From an uncultured Pelagibacteraceae bacterium (GTDB lineage: Bacteria > Pseudomonadota > Alphaproteobacteria > Pelagibacterales > Pelagibacteraceae): 64,000 nt of DNA. Positions 26,913 through 36,595 of this stretch are shown here, piece by piece. The DNA lies in NCBI GenBank assembly GCA_902552985.1, contig CACDII010000005.1, positions 1 to 64,000 of the forward strand, given 5' to 3'. Numbering within the stretch: position 1 is the first letter of the stretch; the number at the start of each line of letters is the position of its first letter. A program made the position numbers and the translations under genes. The notes under the pieces were generated by a model. That model made no database searches. It was given only the letters and a program-made list of their open reading frames with translations, and was not told the origin of the DNA.

Positions 26913-29599
26913 CCAGTATTCTTCATAGCTGCAGATATACCTGCTATTGATGTCATCATTGCATCATTAAGATATTTTTTATCATTAGACTTAAATTTTT
27001 TCTTTGATATTTTATACATAACTACGGCTTGGAGTATATTTAAAACCTCAGAATAAATATTTCTAACTATGACCGTTGTTCTAAATTTTTTTCTTTGATT
27101 AATTATTTCTCTTGGAGTTATGTATCTGTTTAATTTTTTAATTATAGCAAACTCTGATCTAAGCTTATCACCTACTTCTCTTAATTTTTTATCTGCAAGA
27201 CTTTTTTCATAAACCTCCGATATTTCTGGATCAACTTTTGAAATAACCATGTCTAAAATATCCATAGTAGAATTAAAAAATGGCCAATTTTTTTCCATAT
27301 CTGTAAGAGTATTTTTATGATTTTTAACTGATGAATATTTTAATGCATCACCAGTTCCCAACCAAGCAGGTAACATTAATCTTATTTGTGTCCACGCAAA
27401 TACCCAAGGTATTGCTCTTAAACTTTGAATGTTATCAACATTTTTTCTTTTAGAAGGTCGTGATCCTATTGATAATTTTCCAAGAGCTAAGTGAGGTGTA
27501 ACAGTTTTAAAATATCTTATAAAATCTGAATTCTCATTTATATTTTTTCTATAAGCTAAAGTAGAAATTTTTGTCATTTCTTCTATTAATTTTCTCCAGC
27601 TATCTTTAGGAAGTGGAGGTGGGTTTAAAGTAGCTTGCATTACAGATCCTATATAACTACATAAATTATATTTCGCTAATGGTTCGTAACCATATTTTTG
27701 TTGTATCATTTCTCCTTGATCAGTAATTCTAATACGGCCATATACAGAATTAGGAGGTTGAGATCTCATAGTTGCTTGAATTGGTCCGCCTCCCCTTCCA
27801 TGTGAACCCCCTCTTCCATGGAAAAAAGTAAGATCAATTTTATATTTTTTTGCGATAGTTAAAACTTCTTCTTGAAGTTTGTATTGATGCCAGCTAGCAG
27901 ATAATTTTCCAGCGTCCTTACTAGAATCTGAATAACCAATCATTATTTCTTGTTTGTTTTTAATTAATTTTCTGTACCAACTTAATGAAAAAAGTTTTTC
28001 CATAATCGATTTTGCATTTTTTAAATCTTGTAATGTTTCAAAAAGTGGAACTACTCGTAATTTATTTTTAATATTTGCCTGCATTTGCATTAAGTAAACC
28101 GCCAAGACATCTGAAGCTTTTGAAGTCATAGATATTACATAAGCACCTAAACATTCAGATGGTTCATCGGCTAAAAGTTTAAAAGTTGACCAAACTTCAT
28201 TATTTTCTTTATTTTTAAAACTAAAATTTTTGAAATTTTTTTTATTTTTCTTCATTTCGTTTATCAAATATTGAATTTTTTTATTTTCATTCCAATTTAA
28301 ATAATTAGAATTATTTTTTTTCTTTACGTATTCTGCTAATAGTTGTGAATGTCTTGATGATTCTTGTCTTATGTCTAATTTTGCTAGATTTATACCAAAA
28401 CATTTGGCTCTTCTCATTAAGTCAAGCAAATCGCCACTCGCAATATTTTCGCTTTGATTTTGTTCTAATGACTCTCGTACAACTCTCAAAGGTTTTAAAA
28501 TTTCCTCTTTAGAGGATAAAAGTTGTTTTTGGTCTAAAGGTTTTTTTGCTACTAAATGTCTTTCTATTAATCTATGTGTCTTTCTTACTTCATCTCTTAA
28601 TGGTCTTAAATAAACTCTATAAGGTTCAAAAGTTTTTCCAGTTATTTTTTGAATTTTTTTTGAACATTTTTCCATTGATAGCCCTCGAATTAACTTTGTT
28701 AATTCTTTCTCATATAATTTAGCTGCCTCCCATCTTGATAAAAGTATTACCTCTTTAGTGGTGGATGCCGTTACATTTGGATTACCATCTCTGTCTCCTC
28801 CCATCCAAGATCCAAATTCGATTGGATTAAAATTTTTAGGCAAACCTCTTCCCATATGCTTTACAAAAATAGCATTTAATCTTCTATAAACTTTTGGAAT
28901 TGTTTCCCAAAGACTGTCTTCAATTACAGCTAATCCCCATCTTGCTTCTTCGGCTGGAGACGGTTTGAATCTTTTTAAATCATCAGTATTCCAAATAATT
29001 GTAAACTCATCATAAAGTTTTTTATCTAAAATTTTTAATCGTGATGGTTTATCCTTCAAAAGATTTCTTTGATCCATTATCTCAGTTATTTTATGGTATT
29101 TTTGTATTAAAGTTCTTCTTTTAACTTCAGTTGGATGAGCTGTAAGAACTACTCCTATATGAAGATTTTTTGCAATATTGTAAATTTTTTGAGGTTTAAT
29201 TTTTTTATTTTTAAAAAGATTTTCAAAAATTTCTTCAATAAAAATATTCTTATGTTTGTCTTTTAAGCCAGAGTTTTCAAATTCATCTAATTTTCTAGAA
29301 GCATCTATAGATTCAGCAAGATTTATAAAATTCATAAAATGAGTAAAAGCTCTTGCTAACTTAAAAATTTTAATTGGTTTAAGTCTCTGAATTTCCGAAG
29401 TAATTTTTTTAAATCTATTTTTATTATTTTTGTTTTTAATGTTTGCTTTTGACAACAATCTTATTTTTTCTACTAGATTAAAAAAGTTTTCTCCCTCCTG
29501 TTTTTTTATTACTTTACCTAAAATATTTCCTAAATACCTAACATCATCCCTTAAAGATTTTGTGGGTATTCTTTCGTAATAGAGATCTCTTTTTAGCAT
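26909..29599 (-). CDS. ppc: Phosphoenolpyruvate carboxylase
   Basis: VLTAHPTEVKRRTL, GSWMGGDRDGNPNVT, FHGRGGSHGRGGGP, GYSDSSKDAGKLSA. Confidence 0.95.
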   Translation of the reverse strand: MLKRDLYYERIPTKSLRDDVRYLGNILGKVIKKQEGENFFNLVEKIRLLSKANIKNKNNKNRFKKITSEIQRLKPIKIFKLARAFTHFMNFINLAESIDASRKLDEFENSGLKDKHKNIFIEEIFENLFKNKKIKPQKIYNIAKNLHIGVVLTAHPTEVKRRTLIQKYHKITEIMDQRNLLKDKPSRLKILDKKLYDEFTIIWNTDDLKRFKPSPAEEARWGLAVIEDSLWETIPKVYRRLNAIFVKHMGRGLPKNFNPIEFGSWMGGDRDGNPNVTASTTKEVILLSRWEAAKLYEKELTKLIRGLSMEKCSKKIQKITGKTFEPYRVYLRPLRDEVRKTHRLIERHLVAKKPLDQKQLLSSKEEILKPLRVVRESLEQNQSENIASGDLLDLMRRAKCFGINLAKLDIRQESSRHSQLLAEYVKKKNNSNYLNWNENKKIQYLINEMKKNKKNFKNFSFKNKENNEVWSTFKLLADEPSECLGAYVISMTSKASDVLAVYLMQMQANIKNKLRVVPLFETLQDLKNAKSIMEKLFSLSWYRKLIKNKQEIMIGYSDSSKDAGKLSASWHQYKLQEEVLTIAKKYKIDLTFFHGRGGSHGRGGGPIQATMRSQPPNSVYGRIRITDQGEMIQQKYGYEPLAKYNLCSYIGSVMQATLNPPPLPKDSWRKLIEEMTKISTLAYRKNINENSDFIRYFKTVTPHLALGKLSIGSRPSKRKNVDNIQSLRAIPWVFAWTQIRLMLPAWLGTGDALKYSSVKNHKNTLTDMEKNWPFFNSTMDILDMVISKVDPEISEVYEKSLADKKLREVGDKLRSEFAIIKKLNRYITPREIINQRKKFRTTVIVRNIYSEVLNILQAVVMYKISKKKFKSNDKKYLNDAMMTSIAGISAAMKNTG

Positions 29600-29625
29600 T
29601 TGATATAAACTATTTGCTTTATATT

Positions 29626-30516
29626 TTAATTTTTAATATTTAAAGCCGATTTTACAGTTTCTCCCATAACTGATGGGTTTTTTGAAATAGTAACTCCACA
29701 TTCTTTCAAAAGTTCAACTTTTTCAACTGCGCTCTCTCCATAAGCAGAAACTATTGCTCCAGCATGTCCCATGACTCTTCCTTTTGGAGCTGTCAATCCT
29801 GCTATATAAGCTATGACTGGTTTTTTCATATTTTCTTTTGCAAATTTTCCCGCTGCCACTTCTTGTGGTCCACCTATTTCACCGATCATTAAAACTGCTT
29901 CTGTTTCTTTATCTTCTTCAAATTTTTCTAAAATATCTTTAAAAGAACTTCCATTAATAGGATCGCCTCCAATTCCAACACTTGTTGAAACACCAATGTT
30001 TAAGTTTTTTAATTGTTGAGCAGCCTCATATCCAAGTGTGCCTGATCTTCCAATAATTCCTACTTTACCTTCTTTATATATATGTCCTGGCATAATACCT
30101 AGCATTGCTTTACCGGGACTAATAACTCCTGCACAGTTCGGGCCTACTAAGGTCATTTTTTCTTTTCTAGAATATCTTCTCATATAACGTTTAATTTTAA
30201 TCATATCGTGCGAGGGTATACCATCAACTATTGCTACACACGTTTTTATACCTGCATCAGCAGCTTCCATTGCTGAGTCTGCTGCAAAAGCTGGAGGAAC
30301 AAATAAGATTGATGCTGTTGCGCCAGTATTATTTACAGCTTCTTTGACTGTATTAAATACTGGAAGATTAAGATGTTTCATCCCACCTTTTCCTGGGGTA
30401 ACTCCCCCAACTACATTTGATCCATATTTTATCATTTCTTCGGCATGAAAAGATCCCATTTTGCCTGTGAAACCTTGAATAATAATTTTTGTTTTTTTAT
30501 CTACTAAAACTGACAT
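29626..30516 (-). CDS. mtkB: Malate-CoA ligase small subunit (MtkB-like; SucD paralog)
   Basis: GFTGKMGSFHAEEMIKYGSNVVGGVTPGKGG, GPNCAGVISPGKAMLGIMPGHIYKEG, GHAGAIVSAYGESAVEKVELL; linked to mcl and ppc. Confidence 0.72.
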   Translation of the reverse strand: MSVLVDKKTKIIIQGFTGKMGSFHAEEMIKYGSNVVGGVTPGKGGMKHLNLPVFNTVKEAVNNTGATASILFVPPAFAADSAMEAADAGIKTCVAIVDGIPSHDMIKIKRYMRRYSRKEKMTLVGPNCAGVISPGKAMLGIMPGHIYKEGKVGIIGRSGTLGYEAAQQLKNLNIGVSTSVGIGGDPINGSSFKDILEKFEEDKETEAVLMIGEIGGPQEVAAGKFAKENMKKPVIAYIAGLTAPKGRVMGHAGAIVSAYGESAVEKVELLKECGVTISKNPSVMGETVKSALNIKN

Positions 30517-30517
30517 T

Positions 30518-31681
30518 TTATTTCCCTAAAGCTTTAACGGCTTTATTTGCAGCATCCTCTAAGGTATTAGCTTCTATATATTCTATTTTACTTTCTTTTA
30601 AAATTTTGTTTCCTTTTTCTACATTAGTTCCTGCTAATCTAATCACTAAAGGAACTTTAATTTCTATTTTTTGCAAAGCTTGCACTATACCTTCGGCAAC
30701 CCAATCACATCTATTAATTCCAGCAAAAATATTAACAAGAATAACTTTAACTTTCTCATCCATAGATATTAATTTGAATGCTTTGACTATTTTTTCTGGA
30801 GTTGCTCCTCCTCCAACATCTAAAAAGTTTGCAGGTTCTCCGCCGGCTAATTTAATCATATCCATAGACGCCATAGCTAAACCAGCGCCATTGATTATAT
30901 TCCCTATATTTCCTTCTAAACTTACATAGTTAAGACCTCTATCTGACGCATAAACTTCGTTTGCATTTTCCTGTGTTTTGTCCCTTAGTTCTGAAACTTG
31001 ATTTCTTCTAAATAAAGCATTGTTGTCAAAACTCATTTTACAATCCAAAGCGAGTATCTGATCTTGGTTTGAAATAACTAATGGGTTTACTTCTACCATC
31101 GTTGCATCTAATTCACTAAATGCTCTATAGCATCCAATTATTGTATCTGCTGCCCTAGCTATTAGTTTTGGCTCAATTTTTAATCCGAAAGCTATTTCTC
31201 TTGCTTGAAATTTTTGCATTCCAACAGCAACCTCTATTTTAGATCTAATTATGGTTTCAGGTTTCTTCTTTGAAATTTCCTCAACGCTCATCCCTCCCTC
31301 GGTAGAGGCTACTACCATTATACTTTCAGAACTACGATCAAATACTAATCCTAAATATAATTCTTTTTTAATTTCTGTCGCTTCTTCTATATATACTCTA
31401 TTTGTAATTTTTCCCTCAGGTCCTGTTTGATTTGTGACTAGCTTTTTTCCAAGAAGTTTGTCTGCAGCTTGAGCAACTTCTAATGCACTTTTGCATACAA
31501 TTATACCTCCCGCTTTTCCTCTAGCTCCAGAATGAATTTGTGCTTTAACAACCCATTTAGATCCTCCAAGTTCTCTAGCTTTATTTTCTGCATTCTCTGG
31601 ACTATAAACAATTCCTCCTCTTGGGATTGTTACTCCAAACCCTGAAAGTATTTTTTTTGCTTGATACTCGTGTATATCCAT
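30518..31681 (-). CDS. mtkA: Malate-CoA ligase large subunit (MtkA-like; SucC paralog)
   Basis: ATP-grasp start MDIHEYQAKKILSGFGV; GGSKWVVKAQIHSGARGKAGGI and NQTGPEGKITNRVYIEEAT resemble MtkA as I recall it. Confidence 0.72.
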   Translation of the reverse strand: MDIHEYQAKKILSGFGVTIPRGGIVYSPENAENKARELGGSKWVVKAQIHSGARGKAGGIIVCKSALEVAQAADKLLGKKLVTNQTGPEGKITNRVYIEEATEIKKELYLGLVFDRSSESIMVVASTEGGMSVEEISKKKPETIIRSKIEVAVGMQKFQAREIAFGLKIEPKLIARAADTIIGCYRAFSELDATMVEVNPLVISNQDQILALDCKMSFDNNALFRRNQVSELRDKTQENANEVYASDRGLNYVSLEGNIGNIINGAGLAMASMDMIKLAGGEPANFLDVGGGATPEKIVKAFKLISMDEKVKVILVNIFAGINRCDWVAEGIVQALQKIEIKVPLVIRLAGTNVEKGNKILKESKIEYIEANTLEDAANKAVKALGK

Positions 31682-31683
31682 TT

Positions 31684-32622
31684 TTATTTACTGTTAATAA
31701 GTTTATCTATATTTACAATGTTTTCAGCCATACGTGCTGAAGCTGCATCAATCATTCTTCCATCTAATTGAGCCGCTCCCTTTCCTTCTTTTGCTGCTTT
31801 TTCTAATTCTTCAAGAATTCTTTTTGCTTTGTTTACTTCGTGATCTGGGGGAGAAAAAACTTTGTTTGCTAAATCAATTTGTGATGGATGTATTGCCCAC
31901 TTACCTTCAATTCCAATTGCAGCTGCTCTTTTAGCTGAAGCTATATATGCATCCGGATCATTAAAATCTCCAAATGGTCCATCAATTGCTCTTAAACCGT
32001 AGGCTCTACAAGTCATAACAAGTTGAGATAATCCATGATGCCATTGATCGCCTGGATAATCAGGATTAAGTCCTCCTATAACAACTGTTCTTGCTCTTAA
32101 GCTTGCAGCGTAATCAGCAACCCCGAAATGAAGTGCTTCTAATCTATCACTAGACTTCGCTATTTCTTTTATATTAGACATGCCTAAAGATGTTTCAATT
32201 AAACATTCAATACCAATTTTATTTTTTATTTTTTTATTAGTCTCAATTTGAGTTAACAAACAATCAACCATATAAACATCGCTGGCTGTACCTGCTTTTG
32301 GAACCAAGATTGTGTCTACTTTTTCACCTACTTCTTCTACAATTTCTACTAAATCACGATACATATAATGAGTATCTAAACTATTAATTCTTACTGAAAT
32401 AGTTTTACCTTTATCTCTCCAGTTAATTTCTTTAAGTCCTTTAATAACATTTTGGCGAGCTGAAATTTTATCGTTTGGAGAAACAGCATCTTCAAGGTCT
32501 AAAAAAACATAATCTGCATTTGAATTTAAGGCTTTTTCAAACATTTTAGGTGATGAACCAGGTACTGCTAATTCGCTTCTATGCAACCTCGGTTTTGCTG
32601 TTTTATATAATTTAAAGCTCAT
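31684..32622 (-). CDS. mcl: Malyl-CoA lyase / CitE family
   Basis: RLHRSELAVPGSSPKMFEKALNSNADYVFLDLEDAV, ECLIETSLGMSNI, GKWAIHPSQI. Internal Met (MSFKLYKTAKPRLHR) at 32622 is a better start than the track's 32661. Confidence 0.83.
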   Translation of the reverse strand: MSFKLYKTAKPRLHRSELAVPGSSPKMFEKALNSNADYVFLDLEDAVSPNDKISARQNVIKGLKEINWRDKGKTISVRINSLDTHYMYRDLVEIVEEVGEKVDTILVPKAGTASDVYMVDCLLTQIETNKKIKNKIGIECLIETSLGMSNIKEIAKSSDRLEALHFGVADYAASLRARTVVIGGLNPDYPGDQWHHGLSQLVMTCRAYGLRAIDGPFGDFNDPDAYIASAKRAAAIGIEGKWAIHPSQIDLANKVFSPPDHEVNKAKRILEELEKAAKEGKGAAQLDGRMIDAASARMAENIVNIDKLINSK

Positions 32623-32758
32623 AACTACTACTATAATTGCCCAAAAGCGTCTAATAAACAATATATTTAAGGTATTCTTTTTATATATACTTTTTAGATA
32701 TTTAAAAAAAACTTTTATAAAATTTTCCTTTTGTTACGGATTCTTAAATTAAAAATTT

Positions 32759-34087
32759 ATGTCTAATATACCTACTAAGGCAAAAGTTGTTATTATAGGT
32801 GGTGGCATCCATGGATTGAGTACTGCATGGAAACTATCGGAAACATACAAAAATCCAAATGACATCGTTGTATTAGAAAAAAAGGATACTGCTGCGGGAG
32901 CTAGTGGAATTGCCTGCGGAGTTGTTAGAAATAACTATTTCCAACCTGCGATGAGAGAATTAATGGCTCATTCTGTAGAAGTTTGGGAAAGTGATCCAAA
33001 AACATTTAAATATAATCCTGTTGGTTATATGCAAATCTCTCCAGAAGTTATGCATGAAGATGTTGCAAGCATATACAAACAACAAAAAGCTATTGGTTAT
33101 GACTCAACTTTTATTGAAGGGGAAAAAGATTGCATGAAATATATGAAGGGGCTTTTTGATGATTGGCAAGCAAAAGGAATCACTTCTGTTCTACACGAAA
33201 AAAAAGGTGGTTATGCATTCAATAAAGACTCCATAAAAGGTATTGAAGGTAAAGCTAAAGCAAATGGAGTTAATGTTTATAAAGGTGTAACTGTTACGGG
33301 GTTTAAAAAAGGTAGCAATAGTAATGCAGTTACTGGAGTAGTAACAAACAAAGGTACAATTGATTGTGACCAAGTGGTAATAGGCGCTGGGCCTTGGGCT
33401 AGAGATTTTTGGAACATGCTAGAACTACCAAAAAAAACTAATGTCAAAGGTAAAGATGGAAAATCTCACCAAGTTGATATGTGGACTTACTGGTTTTTAC
33501 AAGAAGGAGTTTTGGGTGTAGATGCAAATTATTTAAAAACTAATGAAGGAAAACAACCTCCTGTAATACATGTTGATACAGATGCTCCATTGTATTCTGA
33601 TCAAAATGGAAAGTTAATAACTGATAAATTATGGGGAATTTATTATAAACCAGATATTGAAGGCTTGGGTGTTCAAGGTGGAACTTCCCCTTACATTGTA
33701 GACAAACATTTCGATGAAGTAAAAGTAGATCCATATGGAATTGAATCTCCTGAATATCAAACAACAGATAAATTCGCTGACATGTGGACTTCGGCTTTAG
33801 CTCATTGTCAAAAACGTTTTGTTGGTAAATCAAATTTATATAGAAAAGGTCCATCAGGTGGATTAGGATGTTTAACACCAGACTCTTTTCCGATTTTTGA
33901 TAGATTTTTTGAAAATGTGTATATGATTGCTGATGCTAACCACGGTTATAAAATGATTGGCGTTGGTCATTTAGTTGCACAAGAAATTTTAGGGAAAGAA
34001 AGTGAATTGCTAAAACCTTTTAGATTCAACCGATACGAGAAAGGTGAACTTCATCCTACTTCAAATAGTCCATTTCCTTGGAGTTAA
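32759..34087 (+). CDS. FAD-dependent amine/amino-acid oxidoreductase (DAO family, SoxB-like, no THF domain)
   Basis: KVVIIGGGIHGLSTAWKLSETYKNPNDIVVLEKKDTAAGASGIACGVVRNNY; 442 aa with FAD/DAO fold only. Confidence 0.75.
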   Translation: MSNIPTKAKVVIIGGGIHGLSTAWKLSETYKNPNDIVVLEKKDTAAGASGIACGVVRNNYFQPAMRELMAHSVEVWESDPKTFKYNPVGYMQISPEVMHEDVASIYKQQKAIGYDSTFIEGEKDCMKYMKGLFDDWQAKGITSVLHEKKGGYAFNKDSIKGIEGKAKANGVNVYKGVTVTGFKKGSNSNAVTGVVTNKGTIDCDQVVIGAGPWARDFWNMLELPKKTNVKGKDGKSHQVDMWTYWFLQEGVLGVDANYLKTNEGKQPPVIHVDTDAPLYSDQNGKLITDKLWGIYYKPDIEGLGVQGGTSPYIVDKHFDEVKVDPYGIESPEYQTTDKFADMWTSALAHCQKRFVGKSNLYRKGPSGGLGCLTPDSFPIFDRFFENVYMIADANHGYKMIGVGHLVAQEILGKESELLKPFRFNRYEKGELHPTSNSPFPWS

Positions 34088-34158
34088 ACTTAGAATGTGG
34101 ACACTAATTAAATTATCAGCTAACTTTTATTATATATAAATTCTTTAAGGGGGGATTA

Positions 34159-35628
34159 ATGACAGATCTAGAAAAACATGTAAATCAGCCGGGAAGAGAT
34201 AAGCTTGTTAAAAAAGTTAGAGAAAAAATTAACGAACTAGGAATTACATATATTTATTACCAATTTATATCCGTAACAGGACGTGTTGTTGGTAAAGGAA
34301 TTCCTGCAGATCATTGGGAAAGAACAGCTGAAAAAGGTTTTCAATTAGTTTATGGATCTACTGCAAATTTATTTGTAGACAGACACAAAAATTATATCGG
34401 TTATGGTCCTGAAGCTATGGAACTTGTTGGTATACCTGACCCTGAAACTTTCTGTCAATTACCTTGGGATAAAAGAATTGGAAGAGTTTTTGTTACATGT
34501 TTTAGAAACAGAGAAGAAAGAGAAAATCCAGGAGGACATTTAACCTCTGATTGTCGAGGTAATCTGAGAATATTTATGGATGAATTTCAGAAAAAACATG
34601 GTTTAGAATTGAGAGTTGGAACTGAACCTGAAATGATGTGGTTGACAAAAAATCCTGACGGTAGCCCGACTGGATCAGGTTTTTCTAAACCGTACTGTTA
34701 TCACATTGATCAATTTGAATCTTTAAGACCTGTTTTTATGAAAGTAATTGAGTACGCTTCAGCAATGGGCCTAGATATGATCCAAGGTGACCATGAAGAT
34801 GCTCCTGGACAATTAGAATTAAACTGGACATACGATAATGTTTTAAGAAACGCTGATAGACTTTCTACTTACAGACAAATTTGTGCACAAGTAGCAAGAG
34901 AAAATAACTTAATAGCATGCTTTATGACAAAACCATTTATGGGTGTATCTGCAAGTGGTTGTCATACCAACATGTCTTTATGGAAAGGCGGAAAAGTTGT
35001 AACAAACAAATTAGGTCATAAAAAATTACCTGGAGTAGAGGAAGTTTTTGGTTATGTGCAGGGAGGTACAAATACTTTTATGCCTGATACTAAAGACATG
35101 CAATTACCAGGTAAAATTGGTTTACAATCTATTGCTGGAATAATGGAACACTTGCCTGCTTTAACCGCTTTAGGATCATCAACAGTTAACTCTTACAGAA
35201 GGCTTTGGGATCAAGGTTTCTGGGCTCCGGTTTATGCTGATTGGGGTTATCAAAACAGAACTTGTGGGTTAAGAGTATCAGCTCCTGGAAGATTTGAATA
35301 TAGATCAGTTGACTCTATGCATAATCCATATCTTTTAGGTGCAGCTTTATTAAAAGCTTGCGATCACGGTATTACAAAAAACCTACAACCGTCTAAGCCA
35401 GAGTCTAGAAGTATGTATGAAGCAAAAAAAGCTGGTAAAGATGTTAAGAAACTTCCATTAAGTTTAGGTGAAGCTTTAGATAGGTTAGCAGAGGATGAAG
35501 TTATTAAATCTGCAATGCCTGATGAAATGTATAAAGTGTTCCATTGGTACAAAAACGATGAATGGGAAAAATTCTTGGGTGCAACTACTCAATGGGATCT
35601 AGATACTTACTTGGATTGTTTGCCATAA
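34159..35628 (+). CDS. Glutamine synthetase-superfamily ligase (GMAS/GlnT-like, substrate uncertain)
   Basis: GTEPEMMW, DHEDAPGQLELNW, ASGCHTNMSLW, APGRFEYRSVD; directly upstream of split glutamate synthase genes. Confidence 0.7.
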   Translation: MTDLEKHVNQPGRDKLVKKVREKINELGITYIYYQFISVTGRVVGKGIPADHWERTAEKGFQLVYGSTANLFVDRHKNYIGYGPEAMELVGIPDPETFCQLPWDKRIGRVFVTCFRNREERENPGGHLTSDCRGNLRIFMDEFQKKHGLELRVGTEPEMMWLTKNPDGSPTGSGFSKPYCYHIDQFESLRPVFMKVIEYASAMGLDMIQGDHEDAPGQLELNWTYDNVLRNADRLSTYRQICAQVARENNLIACFMTKPFMGVSASGCHTNMSLWKGGKVVTNKLGHKKLPGVEEVFGYVQGGTNTFMPDTKDMQLPGKIGLQSIAGIMEHLPALTALGSSTVNSYRRLWDQGFWAPVYADWGYQNRTCGLRVSAPGRFEYRSVDSMHNPYLLGAALLKACDHGITKNLQPSKPESRSMYEAKKAGKDVKKLPLSLGEALDRLAEDEVIKSAMPDEMYKVFHWYKNDEWEKFLGATTQWDLDTYLDCLP

Positions 35629-35653
35629 TTAATATTAAAAAGAAGGAAGGAAT

Positions 35654-36595
35654 ATGTGTGGAATAGCAGGTTTAATTCATAGAGGTAAATCTTCAAATGT
35701 TGGTGAAGAGCTTCAGAGCATGCTTCAAGCTTTAAAACACCGAGGACCAGACTCAACTGGTTATGCTCTTTACGCTGAAAATGATGGCCAAAATTTTATT
35801 ATGAGATTTAAAGTAGGAGAAAACGTTGGAGAAGGAAGTACATCGGTAAATGAAGACGAAAGTGTATATGATGAAAGAAAAAAACTTGTAGATAAAAAAC
35901 TCTCTAGCTTAGGCGCGACAGTTGTTAAAGAAGATAGACTAACACCTTATTCTTTTAGATACGAAATCAAAATTGATATGGATTTAATGGAATTTTCAAA
36001 AGCCATAGAAAGTATTAACAATGTTGAAATATTATCAATTGGAAAATCTCTTGAGCTTGTTAAAGATTTGGGTGATGCAACGGCTGTATCAGAAAGATAC
36101 GGGTTACATAAAGTAAAAGGTACTCATGGAATAGGTCATGCTAGAATGGCAACAGAATCAGGAGTTGATATAAAATCAGCCCATCCTTTTTGGGGTTATC
36201 CATTTTCTGATGTATCTGTAGTTCATAACGGGCAATTAACAAATTATTGGAATAATAGAAGAGCGCTTGAAAATAAAGGTATGCGTTTCATGTCAGAATG
36301 TGACTCTGAATTAATTGCAGTGTTTCTTGCTGAAAAAATGAGAAATGGAGCAACGTTAGAAGAAGGAATGAAAGAGTCTTTAACAGGGCTTGATGGTGTA
36401 TTTACTTATTTTGTTGCTACGAAAGACTCTTTGGGAATGGCAAAAGATACTATGGCTGCAAAACCACTGGTTTTGTATGAGTCTGATGACTTGGTTGCTA
36501 TGGGTTCAGAAGAAATAGCTATAAGATCTATTCTTCCTCAAGAAATAACAACTTATGATCCCTTTGATGGAGAAGTAAAAGTATGGCAAATTTAA
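35654..36595 (+). CDS. Class II glutamine amidotransferase subunit (MgsA/GlxB-like)
   Basis: MCGIAGLIHRG with Cys2 nucleophile, LKHRGPDSTGYALYA, GHARMATES, HNGQLTNYW. Confidence 0.78.
   Translation: MCGIAGLIHRGKSSNVGEELQSMLQALKHRGPDSTGYALYAENDGQNFIMRFKVGENVGEGSTSVNEDESVYDERKKLVDKKLSSLGATVVKEDRLTPYSFRYEIKIDMDLMEFSKAIESINNVEILSIGKSLELVKDLGDATAVSERYGLHKVKGTHGIGHARMATESGVDIKSAHPFWGYPFSDVSVVHNGQLTNYWNNRRALENKGMRFMSECDSELIAVFLAEKMRNGATLEEGMKESLTGLDGVFTYFVATKDSLGMAKDTMAAKPLVLYESDDLVAMGSEEIAIRSILPQEITTYDPFDGEVKVWQI

Noticed and set aside
29626-31681. sucCD (succinyl-CoA synthetase) annotation
   Set aside because: Linkage to mcl and ppc and MtkA/MtkB-like motifs favour malate-CoA ligase; not excluded without phylogeny.
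33540-33878. 112-aa minus-strand ORF and other antisense ORFs (e.g. 2791-3003, 15236-15502, 30489-30929, 17477-17791)
   Set aside because: All are embedded opposite strong CDSs (FAD oxidase, bhmT, fhs, mtkA, Fe-ADH); treated as shadow ORFs.
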